Assembly (NCBI GenBank): GCA_964247055.1
Contig: OZ176055.1
Location: 2,046,001 to 2,110,000, forward strand
Length of the DNA: 64,000 nucleotides
Direction of reading: 5' to 3'
DNA from: Paragordius varius
Lineage: Eukaryota > Nematomorpha
The translations under genes were made by a program, and so were the position numbers. How positions within the stretch are numbered: the stretch's first letter is position 1; every line of letters starts with the position of its first letter. The notes under the pieces are model-generated. The model searched no databases. It saw only the letters and a program-made list of their open reading frames with translations, and was not told the origin of the DNA. Shown in pieces: positions 26,050 through 39,400 of this stretch.

Positions 26050-29000
26050 ATGGTTGTTTTAAACGTAGAAAATGGTCAAAATAAAAATACCAACAATCCG
26101 GTTAACATTGCTAATAATACAAAAGATAAATTAATCACTACTGATAATAAGAGCAAAACTGAATTTGAGCCAAATTATTTTGCCGCGAGGCAAAAAACTC
26201 GAAGTTTTACCAATTTTTCCATCCAAGCCGCTTTTAAATCGTTACGAGGTAACAAAAAACAAGCTACGCCTCCCGCCATAAAACTCTTGACTAATCGACA
26301 AATAGGTGAGGATGTGGAAAATGGTGTTCTTCCAAATGGCATCAAGAATACAACGAATACTCTCTTAATTTCCAAGAAAGCTTATAATAATAATTCTACC
26401 AATACGACGACCTCGACAGTTTTTGACAAAATTTTTAATAATCAGACTACTACTGCTTATCAAACTAATACCGCCATCCATAATTCAGCGAAATGTAGAT
26501 CGAAGTCCAACAAACAAAACCGTAAACTAGAATCATCAATCTTTAAGGAACCAAAAACACTAGCTACTAATGTTTCAAACCAGAATTCGAATGTCAATTC
26601 AAATGATAAAAGCAATAGAGTTGTTCGAAATTCGGCAGAACCAAAGTTAAATTTTTGGGTTAATCGGAATGATTCAACTTTAAGGACTAAAGATTCCATT
26701 AAAATTGCTGAAGTTGATAATTCAAATACGAATAGTGATGCACGCAAAATTAAAAATCATTTCATGTCCCCGGCTAACATAATAATAAAACGGAAAGAAA
26801 GTCTTACGAATCACGATAAAAACGGAGTAAGCAAGAATGAAATACCCATAGTCAATAATTTTGCAGATATTCAAAATGGCTTAAATACCATTGACACTCC
26901 TGAACATTGCGACAAAGATATGTTAATGAAGTTACGACAGGTTTTATGATATTATATTTATTAGTGGATGTTTGATGAATATATATTATATTAAACATCT
27001 AAAAATTTATAAAACTTGCAAGACATTATTTTTAAAACGGGTCAGGAGGTTTTAACGGTTCCAAAAATATGATTAATTTTATTTTTTTAAATTTTAATAC
27101 ATTGTGTTAACCTTATTCATAACATTTTTTAGTTTTAGCTTTTTCGTCACATTGTTTCAAAACAATTAGGCTCTTAAAAATTGAACCGAAAATAGAATTG
27201 TTTATTCCGGAACCGTTTTTTGAAAATTTGAAGCCAGACCAAACAAATTTATTTAAAACTTAAAAAAAGACTTACGTGTAGAATTTGGATATAAAATTTT
27301 GAAAACATGTATATATATACATATTTATTTAATTTCAACATCTTTATTATTTTACAGACAAATATTTTAAAATATTTGGAGACTAAGATATAATTATCGC
27401 ATTATAACCTAAAATAAATTGGATTAAAAATAAAGTAAAAATTTAATTGTCGCCAATATTAAATATATTTGATTACTGTTCTATTTTACCGGAGCATATG
27501 TTTTTTATGGCAGGAAAAACTGAAAGCTGAAAAACGACAATTGGAAGACCTATTACATGCCCTGGGAGTTACCTTGACTAGCAATGAAAGTTCCATGGAG
27601 CTCTTACACCCAGCTATGATTACGGATGCGTTTCACGAAAACCACGGTTTGAAACGAAACATTACCTATTTAGCGTTATCTTAGTACATTTTTAAAAATA
27701 GTTTATACCTTATTCATTATATTAGATGATATTGAAACTAAAAACGAACTTGATGGTGAAAAAGATAAATCTGAATCTAAATCATGTCCCAACACCCCAG
27801 AATCTGGTCGAGCGGATTTTTCTAACCGTCGGCATCAAAGTGCCAAAAACCCTGCCTTCTTCCAATCTATGCGAGAAAGAGTTGATAGAAAACAAGCTTA
27901 CAATAAGCTTGGACATAATTCGCCCATATATTCAACGTTAAAAGAATTAAGACCATCGCTGGGTGTTGATGGATTTTCCCTTAACAATACAGAAACAATT
28001 ACCTCCAATAATAATAATAATACGAATCCCCCTGTTCAGATAACATTTAACGTGTATAAGAATGAGTATGGTACAACACCACCATACCAAACACCTCAAA
28101 ACATAGTAGAAAAGAAAAATGATAAAATTTATGACTTAAATCATTACTTAGGCAATGTAACTGAAAATGACATATATAGCGAATGTATTAAACATCAGGC
28201 CCCAATTCTAGGTTCCCACAATATGATAAAAACTAATGGCTCTCTCCCTAGGCAAAGGAAATTTGGATGCGTTATGCACCACCCTAATAACAATAATAAT
28301 AAAATATTATTAACCGAAAACAAGGTTGACAATTCGTTTGAGCGCGATTACTATCTCGAAAACTCAAATGGCGTTGATGACAACGGTAAATTTTTGCCAC
28401 AAAATACACATATTTAAATATTACAGTGGCTACAAAAAATGAATAGTAAAAATTAAAATATGAGTGCTTAAAAATAAATATAACAAAATATGTAATAAGG
28501 GAGGAAAGAAAAGTGTACTAACCATAGCTATCAATAGGGTTGTGCATTTGACTGCTTTTTCAAAAAAGTCCGGTCAGACCCAGTCAGACCATGATCATGA
28601 CCGTGGTCATGACCACTTTTACTTATTATCATGCATTGGTAAAAGAATTTTCAAATTACACTTGCGTTTAACTAGTAATGTCCTGTTTTTCTTAAAAGTT
28701 TGTATTATACAATTTTTTGATATTTATTATTTACAAATATTTTAATTGTATTTAATCAAGAAATAAATGCTACGTGTTTATGATTTTTTGAATCTTGAAA
28801 TAGATAACTTTCAATATTCGATATTTCAAATAAAATTTTACCAAGTTTGTTTCACACTTTCTTTGTCATTAAAATATTATAGGATTTTCATTTTCTTGGT
28901 TCACATATATGAAATAATTACATATGCAAAAGTGCTTGGTTGTTTTGTTTTTCGAAATAACTGGATATGCTTTAATGCTAATGATATATGGATGCATGTT

Positions 29001-32000
29001 TAACAATTTTTTATTGTTCAAAGAGTTAATTTAAATATTTAATTTTTGTCTTTTAAAAAATATATTAAAAACAATAAATTTACTATTTTTCTTCCATAAA
29101 AAACTAGCAATTTTTCAAAGAACAGCTGTTTGAATGACCATGGTCAAAAAATAAATAGTCACTGACCAGTCATGACCCGGTCAGACCGGGTCATGACTGG
29201 TCAGCACAACCCTAGCTATCAATCATTTATTTTTTGAACACTACGGTATGCCCATTTAATATTACCATTGTTTGCTTTGTTTTTTTTTCGAATTAAAATT
29301 TTTTTTACTTTATTGTTTTGTATTTACTGTAAATTTAATTTTTTATTCTTAGAAATTCTTAGGGTACTTTTATAAAATATATTTATTTATTTACGAATAT
29401 ATTTTTAGGGTTATCAAGGCCGTCAAATACTAAAACTAGTTTTGTTGAATCTCACATATCTAATGATACTTTAATGTCATCAAATTTAAAAAATTCTCCA
29501 GATAAAAACAATAATAATAATTATTTTACCTTTAAGGATTATTATGGAAAGAATAATCAATTAACTGCTAGTCAACTCAATTCAATAGATCCAGGAAAAT
29601 ATATGAATAATTCTAATTCCAATACAAATACAAATAAAAACAATGAAGCATATGATATGGATACTAAGGTAAATATATATATATATGTATTGTCTGTACA
29701 AAAAATTTATATTCTAAAATTGGCTTGAAAATTATTAATAAAATGATTAAAAAATGTCAAATTTTAAGGGCAAATCACACCAAACAAACCCAAAAATTGA
29801 TATTGAGTCCCCACCTTCTCCTAAAAATAACAATAGCAATGGAAATAATCAACAAATTAAAATAGTTTTATCCCTTAAACATAAATCGCTTCAACTCCAA
29901 GCGCTGGAAGAACGAACATTACACCAAGTATGTTATAGTCAAATTTTAGCAAAAATATATACATTGATAAATATTTAACTAATTTTAAAATCGAATAATA
30001 GATTATGTTGGAAAAAACGGCATATGAAAAGGAACAAAATGTTGAAATGCAAGCCCTATTAACAAAACAACGGGAAATTGAAGAGTATAAAAAGGTTGGT
30101 CAAGCCTACCTTGAAAGCCTTGAGAGACAACGAGATGAAGTATTCACTCTATATAAAGTTTATGTGGCAAATTAGTTGAAAGTTTTTTAATAATTCAGTA
30201 AAAATTCAAATTATAAAGGAATAACATACAAATTTATTCACCACTATATTTTTTTGTAAGAAAGGTTGCTTTTCTCCTTAATTGTAGCTTTATAACCTAT
30301 CTATATGATTGATTATTAAATTTGTGTATGTTACCAATTTACAATCTACTAATTATTTCGCAAAAACAATATGGTTATAATATATGGGTTAACTGTTTTT
30401 ATCATTTAAAATTTTATTGTAATTGCAATTCCTTAAACACTACTATTTGATATTTTCTAGAAAATTCAACATTTAACCCGTTTAAAGGGTAACATCTCCA
30501 AGGTTAAAAAGCGTCTATCACTTGTGGATGAAACAGGTACCGATGATTCAAATACCGCCGAATGTCAAAAATCGCAATCCTCAAAAGCTTCCATGGATAT
30601 TGAGGAAGTATATAATAAAATATTTTTTGCAACTTTGAGTTAATTACCTTAAATATCAAAATATTATGCCTAAATATCGGTATATAATTGTTTAATTTAT
30701 TTAGAAAAGAGGTAATATATATATTATTTGAATTCTGTATTCCTCAATCAGTTAAATTAGTCGTAACAAATTGTCCGTTGTAGATATTTTAATTAAATAT
30801 TAATATATTTAATCGTTTTCATATTCTTTCAAAAATTTTATAATTTCAGTTTAATATATTTGTTTTTTTATTTCAATCAACTTATTTTTTCCCCTGATAA
30901 ATTTTATCTTAGATGCAAAATTCCTCAATCGATCAACAGTATGAGGAATTAGAATTTTTAATCGTTGAAATGGACAGCAAAATCGAGGAGGAAAAAGACC
31001 GAATTAAACGCAAAATTACGGCACAGGCTGCAAGATATTCGGAAAAATGTCAATATGTTAAGGTTTTCACAAAAAAACTTATTATTTTTCCAATTTTTAA
31101 TAGTTATTAAAAGTTTTGGAATATTTTTGGATTTATATTTTCATTCGATTTCGAGCATTATTTTCGAAACCATGTAAATATATTATATGAATACATAAAT
31201 TGTAGGAAAAATTGTGTAACCCTAAAACATCGTACATTGAAACGATAAATCGATTAGAACAACACGTACAATTCTTAAGGGATGAACATAAGCGGATTGA
31301 TATGCTTTTGGAAGTGGTAAATAATTTGTTTAGTATGATATATTTTTGGAATTAATATTTAGTAAATTAAATGGCATAAAGTATGGAAAATTGAATATTT
31401 AGCAGAATTTTTTTTCGTTAAAATATGCAAACTTATGTACTTTTCTAATTAAACAACAACTAGTTTTTAAATGAATGAATTTTATAGTATGAAAGTTATT
31501 TTCAACCAACCATATTAAAGAGTAAAAATTTTAATTATCCAAACTTTAATTCGAATGTTACCATGAGTTTTTAAAACTTTAAATTCTTATATCAATTTCT
31601 CTTTAAACACTACTTAAAAGGAAAGTCAAAAACTTATTAACGGTCACAACACCATTGTTAACACTGATAAAATGTTGGAAGAACAAAGCTTTTTTTCTGC
31701 CACTACTGATTCAGCTTTGGGTGTTTCAAATAAAGAATTGCAAACATCATCACCTCAAGTATGGATAGTTAATAATAATTTACAGAAATTTTGATAAGAT
31801 GTTTAAACCTATCTAAAAAATGTTTTATTGTCCTTTAAATTTAGGGAATAGATAAATCTGAAGGGGTGAACAGTAATGGCGAAAGTAGGTCTAACACCGA
31901 AAGTTTGGATAGCGCACTAAAAGATTCAAGTAATACTCAATATTCATTTTAATTAAAACTTTTTTATTTTTAAGTCAATAAAAAGGTTACTGTGGTTATC

Positions 32001-35000
32001 AATCATTTTTATTTTTTATAGTAATATACAATTTATGGCGAGTATTTTATAATTGAAACATACATAAATTTGGCTACGATGCAATTTACTAACATAAGAA
32101 AAATTTTGATTTGATATTGTTATTATTGATATAGCATTTAAAAATTTAAATTATCCAAATTTTGAAAATTATTCTTTTAAAAACCTCGGCCATAAAAACT
32201 TTGATACAATTACCCTCATATATCTTATGATAATTCACTAAGTATTTCCAAAAATGTTTTTGAAATAAACATATTTGCGTAACATAGGTGAATCGCTTAG
32301 AAAACGCGCTTCCCAAGAAATTCAAACGTTTTGGAAAAACTTAGCTTTAGCTTCTTCATCCCATATTCACACCGTAAATGGTATTGATAATCCAAAATTA
32401 GTGACAAAAACTTTAGATAATATGTCACCAGAAAGTGACGTTGAGACTCATGCCCAAAATGTTTCCGAGAAAACGTCAAATTTTACTGATACAAAAATCA
32501 ATGATTTTAATGAGGATAAAAATAAAGCCAACAAAGTTATGTATGAGGAAGTCATCTATTCACAAATCCATAAAAGTTTCACAAACAGCCCAAAGGGAAA
32601 TGATCAACCTTTTCCAAAAGAAACCAAAGAAAAATCTTGCCATGCAAAAACGGACCCTAAAACTAAAAGGCAATCATCGGAGCTGAGAGATAAAAAACTT
32701 ATGACTAATAATTATGCTTCAATCGATGTTATTACAAACTCTTCATCGCCTGAAAACACTGCAGAAATGAATCGTAAAAAATTGGCGCAATATGAACAAA
32801 CTTTAAAGTTAATCATTTAATTATGTGGAATATTGAAATTGAATTTGATAAATTATATATAAAATCGAATGAATATATTTATTATTTACTTAATATATTA
32901 TTTAGGATTCTTGAATCAAATGAAAATGGTGCACAGGTATATATTTTAAGTAGTTTTTACTTTTGTGTAGACAAAAATTACTATCAAAATGAGTCACTAT
33001 AATCTCTTAAAGTAATGAGAGATATACCTTAATTTCATAAAGATTTTAACGTTATTACCAAATATCGTGTGGCGCATTTTATTCTTTTACTATACTTAAA
33101 TGTATTGTATAGGTAAATTTAATATTAATATTGACCAAAGGAAATTTTTATAAGTATAATAAATTTTGTCAATAGCAGTGATTTACTTGATTTTTCGAGA
33201 AATTTTCAAACTTTTCATAATTTAGTTTAATGGCACTATTTGTAGACTTGATTTTGTTCGATAAATATCTATCAAATCATAAATATAAATCATCTGTATA
33301 TGAGTAATTGGAATATTTTTACGTTTTTACTTTAATTTAATTAATTTTTTTTACACCAAATAGCTAACTGATCGGGAATTTAGTTCATTTTCATCCTTTC
33401 CTAGTAGTTTAAACCTTTCATCTTCCAATAAGCACTCTTCATCACCACCCCTCAATCCACACCATGAGACAAAGTTTGCAGAAAAAAGCGATAGTATTAA
33501 AAATAATGTTTTACAAAAGTCTAATAATTGTGAACATAACCTTATCAGTAATTCTAGCAACTCCTCTAAGCTAATGTCAATCCCTTGCGGTCATATTCAA
33601 TATTGCCCGGCTTCTATGGAAATCCCTCTTTTATCAGAAAATTATCAAAATAATTACAATTACAATGATATATTGAGACAAATGTCAAGAAATAAAGAAT
33701 ATACCTTGCCCAATCAGATCGGTATGCCAAATATCATGGGTCAAAGTTTCATTTCACATCAATCTAAATTGTCACAAACTAACTCTACATTGCCTGACAC
33801 TCAAGGAAAACAGAATGGTGGTGTTTTAAATTTTATCGAGAATAATCACAAAAATATTAGTAAATCTGAATACCCTTATTATTACTTAAATAAAACTAAT
33901 GTTTCAATGGCGGGTACACCCTGCTTTGATCGCTATAGTTATGCAAAACATAAAACTGACCTAAACAGTGTAAATTCAACCCTAAAAAATGATATTGTCA
34001 ATAGGTCCATTTATAATGAAAATAATAAAATTAATTATTATTATGCCCGGCGACCAAATTTAAACAATTGCAATCACACTAATAGAACAATGATATCAAA
34101 TCTAAATGCTGAAGGACAATACCATCGTTACGAAGGCTATTATGATCAAATAGTTTATGATGTGCTTAGAAATTCTGCTGGCAATAACTTAAATGGGAAT
34201 AACACAGCTACAGCCCTCAACAATTATCAAACGCCAGTTAATCAAACTCAAACATTTGCTAATAATAATAATATGGTAAATAATTTACGAGAATATGTAT
34301 ATGGTAGGGTATGTATTTCACCTCTTTCAACAACCACAGTAAACGGCGGAAAAATCTCTCAAAGGTCCATGAATGGCAATAAAAGTAAAAAAGGGAAAAA
34401 TGCCTCCAGTTTTAGACTTAAAAAAACTGAAACTATCCTTCAAAGTTTAGAGGCATTGGGGATCGGAAATACAGAACGATATGTTTGTCTAAGCAAAACA
34501 TGTGCCCGTGGATTTTTACACGTAACATCTATTGCATTCAAATTTGATCATTATTTTTTTTTCAATATTTTTTATATGTTAAATAATTTGCTTAAAAATA
34601 AAATATATTTAAATCAAGAATATGCTATTGTTAAATTACATTATGCTTCATATTTATTGTTTTTTTTAGAAATTGAATACGTCCTTCAAGAGCTGGCAAA
34701 AGCGCTGGTTTGTATTCGATATGTTGAAACAACGAGTCACCTATTACCTGGATAAAACTGAAACTAAAGCCAAAGAAATCATTTACTTCCAATCTATTCA
34801 CGAGGTTTGATAACAAATTTTGTTTGTTGGATTGATTATAAAATTTGGATTATATATTGCAATACCTTAATATAATTGTAAGACAAAATAAATTGCTTTT
34901 TTGTAATATTCTTTAGATAATAAAATAATAGTTTTTATTGCATAATTAATTCAAATCCTAGTATTTTTTGTCATAAATTTTACCAAAACATTTTAATTTT

Positions 35001-35212
35001 TCTAATATATATATTCTTTTGTGGCGCAGGCTTATCGAGATTACTGTTCTGGGCCAAGCTTTAAACCACCTGTTTTAGCGGGCTTTTTTGCCCTAAAGAC
35101 ACAAGAACGGCTGTTTTATTTATGCGCCCCGACCAAAGAATGTGCCGACCTTTGGATAGAAGTTTTCAATTCTGCACTCAATTTGTTAGCGTCGGAATAT
35201 CATTTAAAATAA
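26050..35212 (+). CDS. PHLDB: PHLDB-like protein: coiled coil plus C-terminal PH domain
   Basis: A complete 16-exon model gives about 1632 residues. Exons: 26050-26940, 27514-27646, 27726-28385, 29409-29668, 29769-29927, 30002-30139, 30461-30607, 30913-31062, 31206-31316, 31621-31758, 31845-31929, 32288-32807, 32906-32936, 33364-34521, 34670-34804, 35030-35212; all phases agree. An in-frame TAA 12 nt upstream supports the ATG. The N-terminal half is Asn/Ser-rich and looks disordered. Coiled-coil-rich exons 5-9 cover residues about 649-883. The PH domain (about 1520-1630) has CARGFLH, SFKSWQKRWFVFD, TYYLDKTETKAK, IIYFQSI, RLFYLCAPTKECADLW and a final helix. This matches the PHLDB1/2 (LL5) C-terminus, including LTDREF before the PH region. 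I see no N-terminal FHA domain. LL5 proteins bind PIP3 and organise cortical microtubule attachment; the function here is inferred. An AATAAA overlaps the stop at 35208-35213. Confidence 0.85.
28536..29213. mobile_element. 678-bp non-autonomous DNA transposon with perfect 10-bp target duplication
   Basis: The element runs from AGGGTTGTGC to GCACAACCCT, perfect 10-bp terminal inverted repeats. It is flanked on both sides by AGCTATCAAT (28526-28535 and 29214-29223), an exact 10-bp direct repeat. Subterminal DNA is packed with short palindromes built from GGTCATGACC, GGTCAGACC and TGACCAGTCATGACC. No transposase is present; the two open frames inside are random. It lies in the PHLDB-like intron between exons 3 and 4. 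Element class is uncertain: an 8-10 bp duplication fits Mutator-like or hAT-like elements. Confidence 0.8.
34502..35209 (+). other. PH domain of the PHLDB-like protein (exons 14-16)
   Basis: The domain is spread over the end of exon 14, exon 15 and exon 16. Strand 1 is CARGFLH; the signature W-x-K-R-W-F-V follows in exon 15 (SWQKRWFVFD). The C-terminal alpha helix carries the invariant Trp in ECADLWIEVFNSAL. The order and spacing match the PH domain of PHLDB/LL5 proteins. Confidence 0.85.
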
Positions 35213-36448
35213 AATTGAAAGATATTATCAGATTTTTTTTTGGTTCAATTTTAGCAAAAATACCTCAATTAACTTTTATATGATACCAATATGTACTACT
35301 TAATCCATTTTTATGGTTTTAATCACCAACAATTACAATTTACTAAGGTTGTATTTATGATATATGGTGCTTATCTTTTTTAAATTTTTGAATTAATTTC
35401 TAAATATGATCTATTTTTATTATATAAATTGCATTTTTCATCAATAATATTGATAACCGTCCCTTTATGTTTTTTTGTACCTGGAGTTTGCTGTGTAATT
35501 TTTTATTATGCATATGCCCATTTTTACAATTTTTTTTGATACACATAATATAATTTTAATTTTTTGCATATAATTTAAATTTCAAAACTAATTTTTATTT
35601 AATGTTTCTTTTTATTGAAACAAAAAGCTATACATTAGTCAAAAAATTTATATTACTTTATTTATGTGACTCACAATTATTTATACGATATAATAAATGA
35701 CTTTGGACATACATTTGTACAGTAAAAATTAAAATTATACGGACAAAGCTAAAAATACAATAACAAATATTTTTTTATAACACAACCATACTTTTTTAAA
35801 ACTTAATTTTTCCAATATAAATTATTTAATTATAATTGTGTGTAATTGATTGTTTTACCTATATCTCTATTTTTATATTTTAAAATTTTAAACACTGATT
35901 TATATTTAAAAAATTAAGATTAAAAGAATATTTGTCTTTACGTTTTGTTCGTTTAATTTCAATTTTTACTGTTATATTTAAAAAATAAGTTTGAATACTT
36001 TGAAATATCATATTTATGAGCGGATTTTTAAAATAAATATTTCGAATTTATTATTCAATAATTTATTTTTCAAAAAAACAATAATATATAAATTAATGGA
36101 TGGGTTCAAAATTTGGTATGGTTGCTTCAATATCAACAGGACCAATGGAATGTTTCCTACGATGTTATCAAAATATATATTTTTAATTATAGAGTAAGAA
36201 TTACTTTTGAACAATAAGATGAGTTACCTATTTTATTTTTTAATTTTTGCGCAATGTATGTATATCAGGGATATGCTATAAAAATGACTTTCATATGACT
36301 TAAACTACTCTGCGGGTTCCATCATTGGTGAAATTTAGTGAAATCGCGTATATATAGAAATGGTTGTGTTTAATAACAAAATTTTAAGTATATAAACCAA
36401 ATATATTACAACAAATTGTTATTAGAGAAAAGTAAAAATATAAATAGT
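35213..36448. other. Intergenic region between convergent PHLDB-like and ATP13A-like genes
   Basis: The region holds the 3' ends of two convergent genes and a family B MITE at 35720-35971. A TTTATT at 36232-36237 (AATAAA on the minus strand) lies about 212 nt past the ATPase stop and is a candidate poly(A) signal. No other gene was seen. Confidence 0.55.
35720..35971. mobile_element. MITE family B, copy 2
   Basis: The termini are CAGTAAAAATTAAAATTATA and AATTTCAATTTTTACTG. The arms contain CGGACAAAGCTAAAAATAC and TTTACGTTTTGTTCGT. TA precedes the left end; the right flank reads TT, a mutated duplication. It is non-coding. Confidence 0.75.
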
Positions 36449-39400
36449 TTAAAGATACCCAAATCTACGCATTCGTCCGACATTAGGTTCAATATCTGAA
36501 ACCACAGGGGGCCACTTTGTTAATTTTTTTAACTCGAGTTCAACCCTTTGCCATCGGACATATTTGGGATTCATACAATTTTTTTGAATGTTTACGTATA
36601 AAACTTTAACCAGAAATTCCTAAGAGATAAATCAAATTTATATATGGTAAATTTGATAATTTTTATCAAGATCTTATTTAGCGTCAGAGTTATTAAATTA
36701 TACTTTGGCGACAAGCATGAGAAATCCGTTAACTATTGCAACACCCAAAATGGTTTGTCGAAATTCCATTGATGGAAAAACGTAATACTAAATAAAAATG
36801 ATTAATTTAAGTATCTTATATAAAATAATTTATGACAGAAATTATTACAGTTGATTATTTATAATTAAAAAAATTAATATAATTAACCATATTTGCCATT
36901 ATCTTATTTAACTGGATATTAGCTGCAAAAAAATTGATCAGTATGACCGCTTTTTTACAATCACAGCTAATGAATGCATACATGCTAAAGTTTACATATG
37001 ATTACACTTGTAAAAAGAGTTTTTGAAAAAGTTTGATAAATCATATGTTGCTAATTATCATTGTCATATAAAGGAAATTATCAGTATAACTGAAAAGTCA
37101 GGTACAAAAATTATTGTAATACCTTAATAAGCGTATGAAACCTATCTGATTCCGACACCGTGATATAGACGTTAACAACAAACACTCCAATCATGTAGGT
37201 TATGAGCCAATCTTTCATGTAAAAAAATAAGTCAAATGAAATAAAAAAGTAATGAATAACTCACAATTTTTATAAATCGGTTTTCGATGAGGCTTTCCCT
37301 CAAAGTATGCAATAGCTAGATACAAGTATTGAAAAGTTGTAAGGGAAAATATGGCTGATTCTTCATAACTGCTATAATCTCGTTTATGTTGGGGATTGTG
37401 TTGGACCCACCTGTATAAATATATAAATTGGTGCATCAAAAAGAAGTACTTCTTGAGCATTATGGAGGAACTGGGATTATAGAACCAGTATTAATTCTCG
37501 AAAAACCGTTTTGGAACCGATAATAAAAAAACGGGTTAAAATTCTTAAGGGTATATTTAAAATTTTATCTCGTGTTTCCACCCTTAGATCTAAATTAGTT
37601 AACATTTCAAAGCATTTTGAAAAATTTATATTTATGACGAGTCCTGATATATCTTTAGTAACTATTTTTATAACCATATTTGCCAAGTAGTGAGTTTGAA
37701 GACGGTTAATTGTATAGTCATATTGATGCCAATGTATGTTAGTAAGGAGAGAAATGGTATAAAACCAAATAAACTGATGTCCGGATACCGCGCTGATAAT
37801 TCCTTATTCGATTTTCCTAATGAAGCTAAATCACATATTGTAATAAATTAACATTCAAAATGTTTTAAATATTTAACTTTTTCTATAATGGTACTTACAA
37901 AGATCTATAAGAAGTGTTAAAAGGATAAGATCCAAGTACAGGTATTGCCCATCAGGCAAATCGGATCTTATCTACATAATTGAAAAAATCATTAGGGACA
38001 TAACAGTTTTGAGACAAAAATTATTCAAAAGATTTTATGACCCTGGAACTCATACGGTTCCTAGCGGCTCCAGAATGATTTTTGTTCTTTTTTATATATT
38101 TAATTGGTTATAAATATCGTTTGAAGTATATTTGAATCCAGAAAAAAAGACATACAAACATATATCACTATATATATGTTTATGATTCTGAGGTTATGAT
38201 ATAGCTATAAGTTGAAACTGAAATTGATATCATTTGAACAAAAAATAAGCAAATTATTCTGATTGAAGCATTTTTCCGGATGTGTTTTTCCAAAAAGATT
38301 TTGTGGATGAACTGGAACCACATGGCTTCTACCAAAATTAAAAACGGTTCCGATTCTCCCTTATAATAATTATTTTTTCGATATATTGCATAAAATTACC
38401 CAGCTTAGCAGAAGGATAGATATAACTTGTAAACAACTGTATATTGCAATGTATTGAAAAACCCCAAAAGATGTAGATAGAGCGGCTCGTCCTTCTCTAT
38501 ATGAAATACAAAAAATTTGGTGAAAATCACTTTTGACTTAACATAATTAAATAAAAAGTTTTTTTAAATAAGGTGAACCTTAAAACATTTTTAACGCATG
38601 TAATATTTTGAACGTTAGATATAAAATTGGCGGCAATCGATGTCTCAGCCTGGGAAAGGGAAATTCCAGCATGAGCCTCCTTTAAAGCTCGACAATCATT
38701 TGAACCATCTCCACACATTGCCACGTAATATTCCATTTCTTTCAATGATTCGACTAATTGGGCTTTTTGTTCGGGGAGCATACGGGCAAATATGCACCCT
38801 TTAACCATTAACTAAAACATTTAAACGGAAATCAATATGTGAACGCATTTTTTAGGCAAATTAAAGGGGTTCTTGGGGTTTCAAAAACAGAGACGGTACT
38901 CAAAATATTTAATTGAACCTATAAATTTTGTGGTTAAATATTCATGAGAAATTGTGGTATTAATTGAAATTAAATTCAGCAATAATTCATTCAAAACATG
39001 TGTCTTTCATTCTAGTATTCTTATATATAAAATAAAACTAAAATATAATAATTTGTATTTTAAACGATTTCGTTCAGCATTTCCACCCTTGAACACAATA
39101 AATGTCAAAAAAGGTTGTTTCTTAACGTAATTTGCACTATGTAAAAAATAGCTATTTAAAAATTTATATAATTTGGTTTCCTGAATTTCTATCCTAGATA
39201 CCAATTTGGATATTAATATTGCAATTGTATTAAATTATGTAAGAATCGAACAAAGTTATCTATTGTAAGTTGTTGTTGTGTATTAAGTAAATTTTGGTCA
39301 AAAAGATTGGTTTTTTGGATAATTGTTAAGAATTTTCCCAAAAATATATGATTGTAGAGAAAACTTTTGGAAAGGTTGTAATTTTATAGTTTTTATTCAG

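Noticed and set aside
28464-29003. Two open frames inside the 678-bp transposon
   Set aside because: They do not resemble transposase, do not connect, and lie within a non-autonomous element.
37477-37686. Minus-strand open frame between ATP13A exons
   Set aside because: It is intronic read-through from the exon ending at 37675. The family match resumes only at exon 37410-37265.
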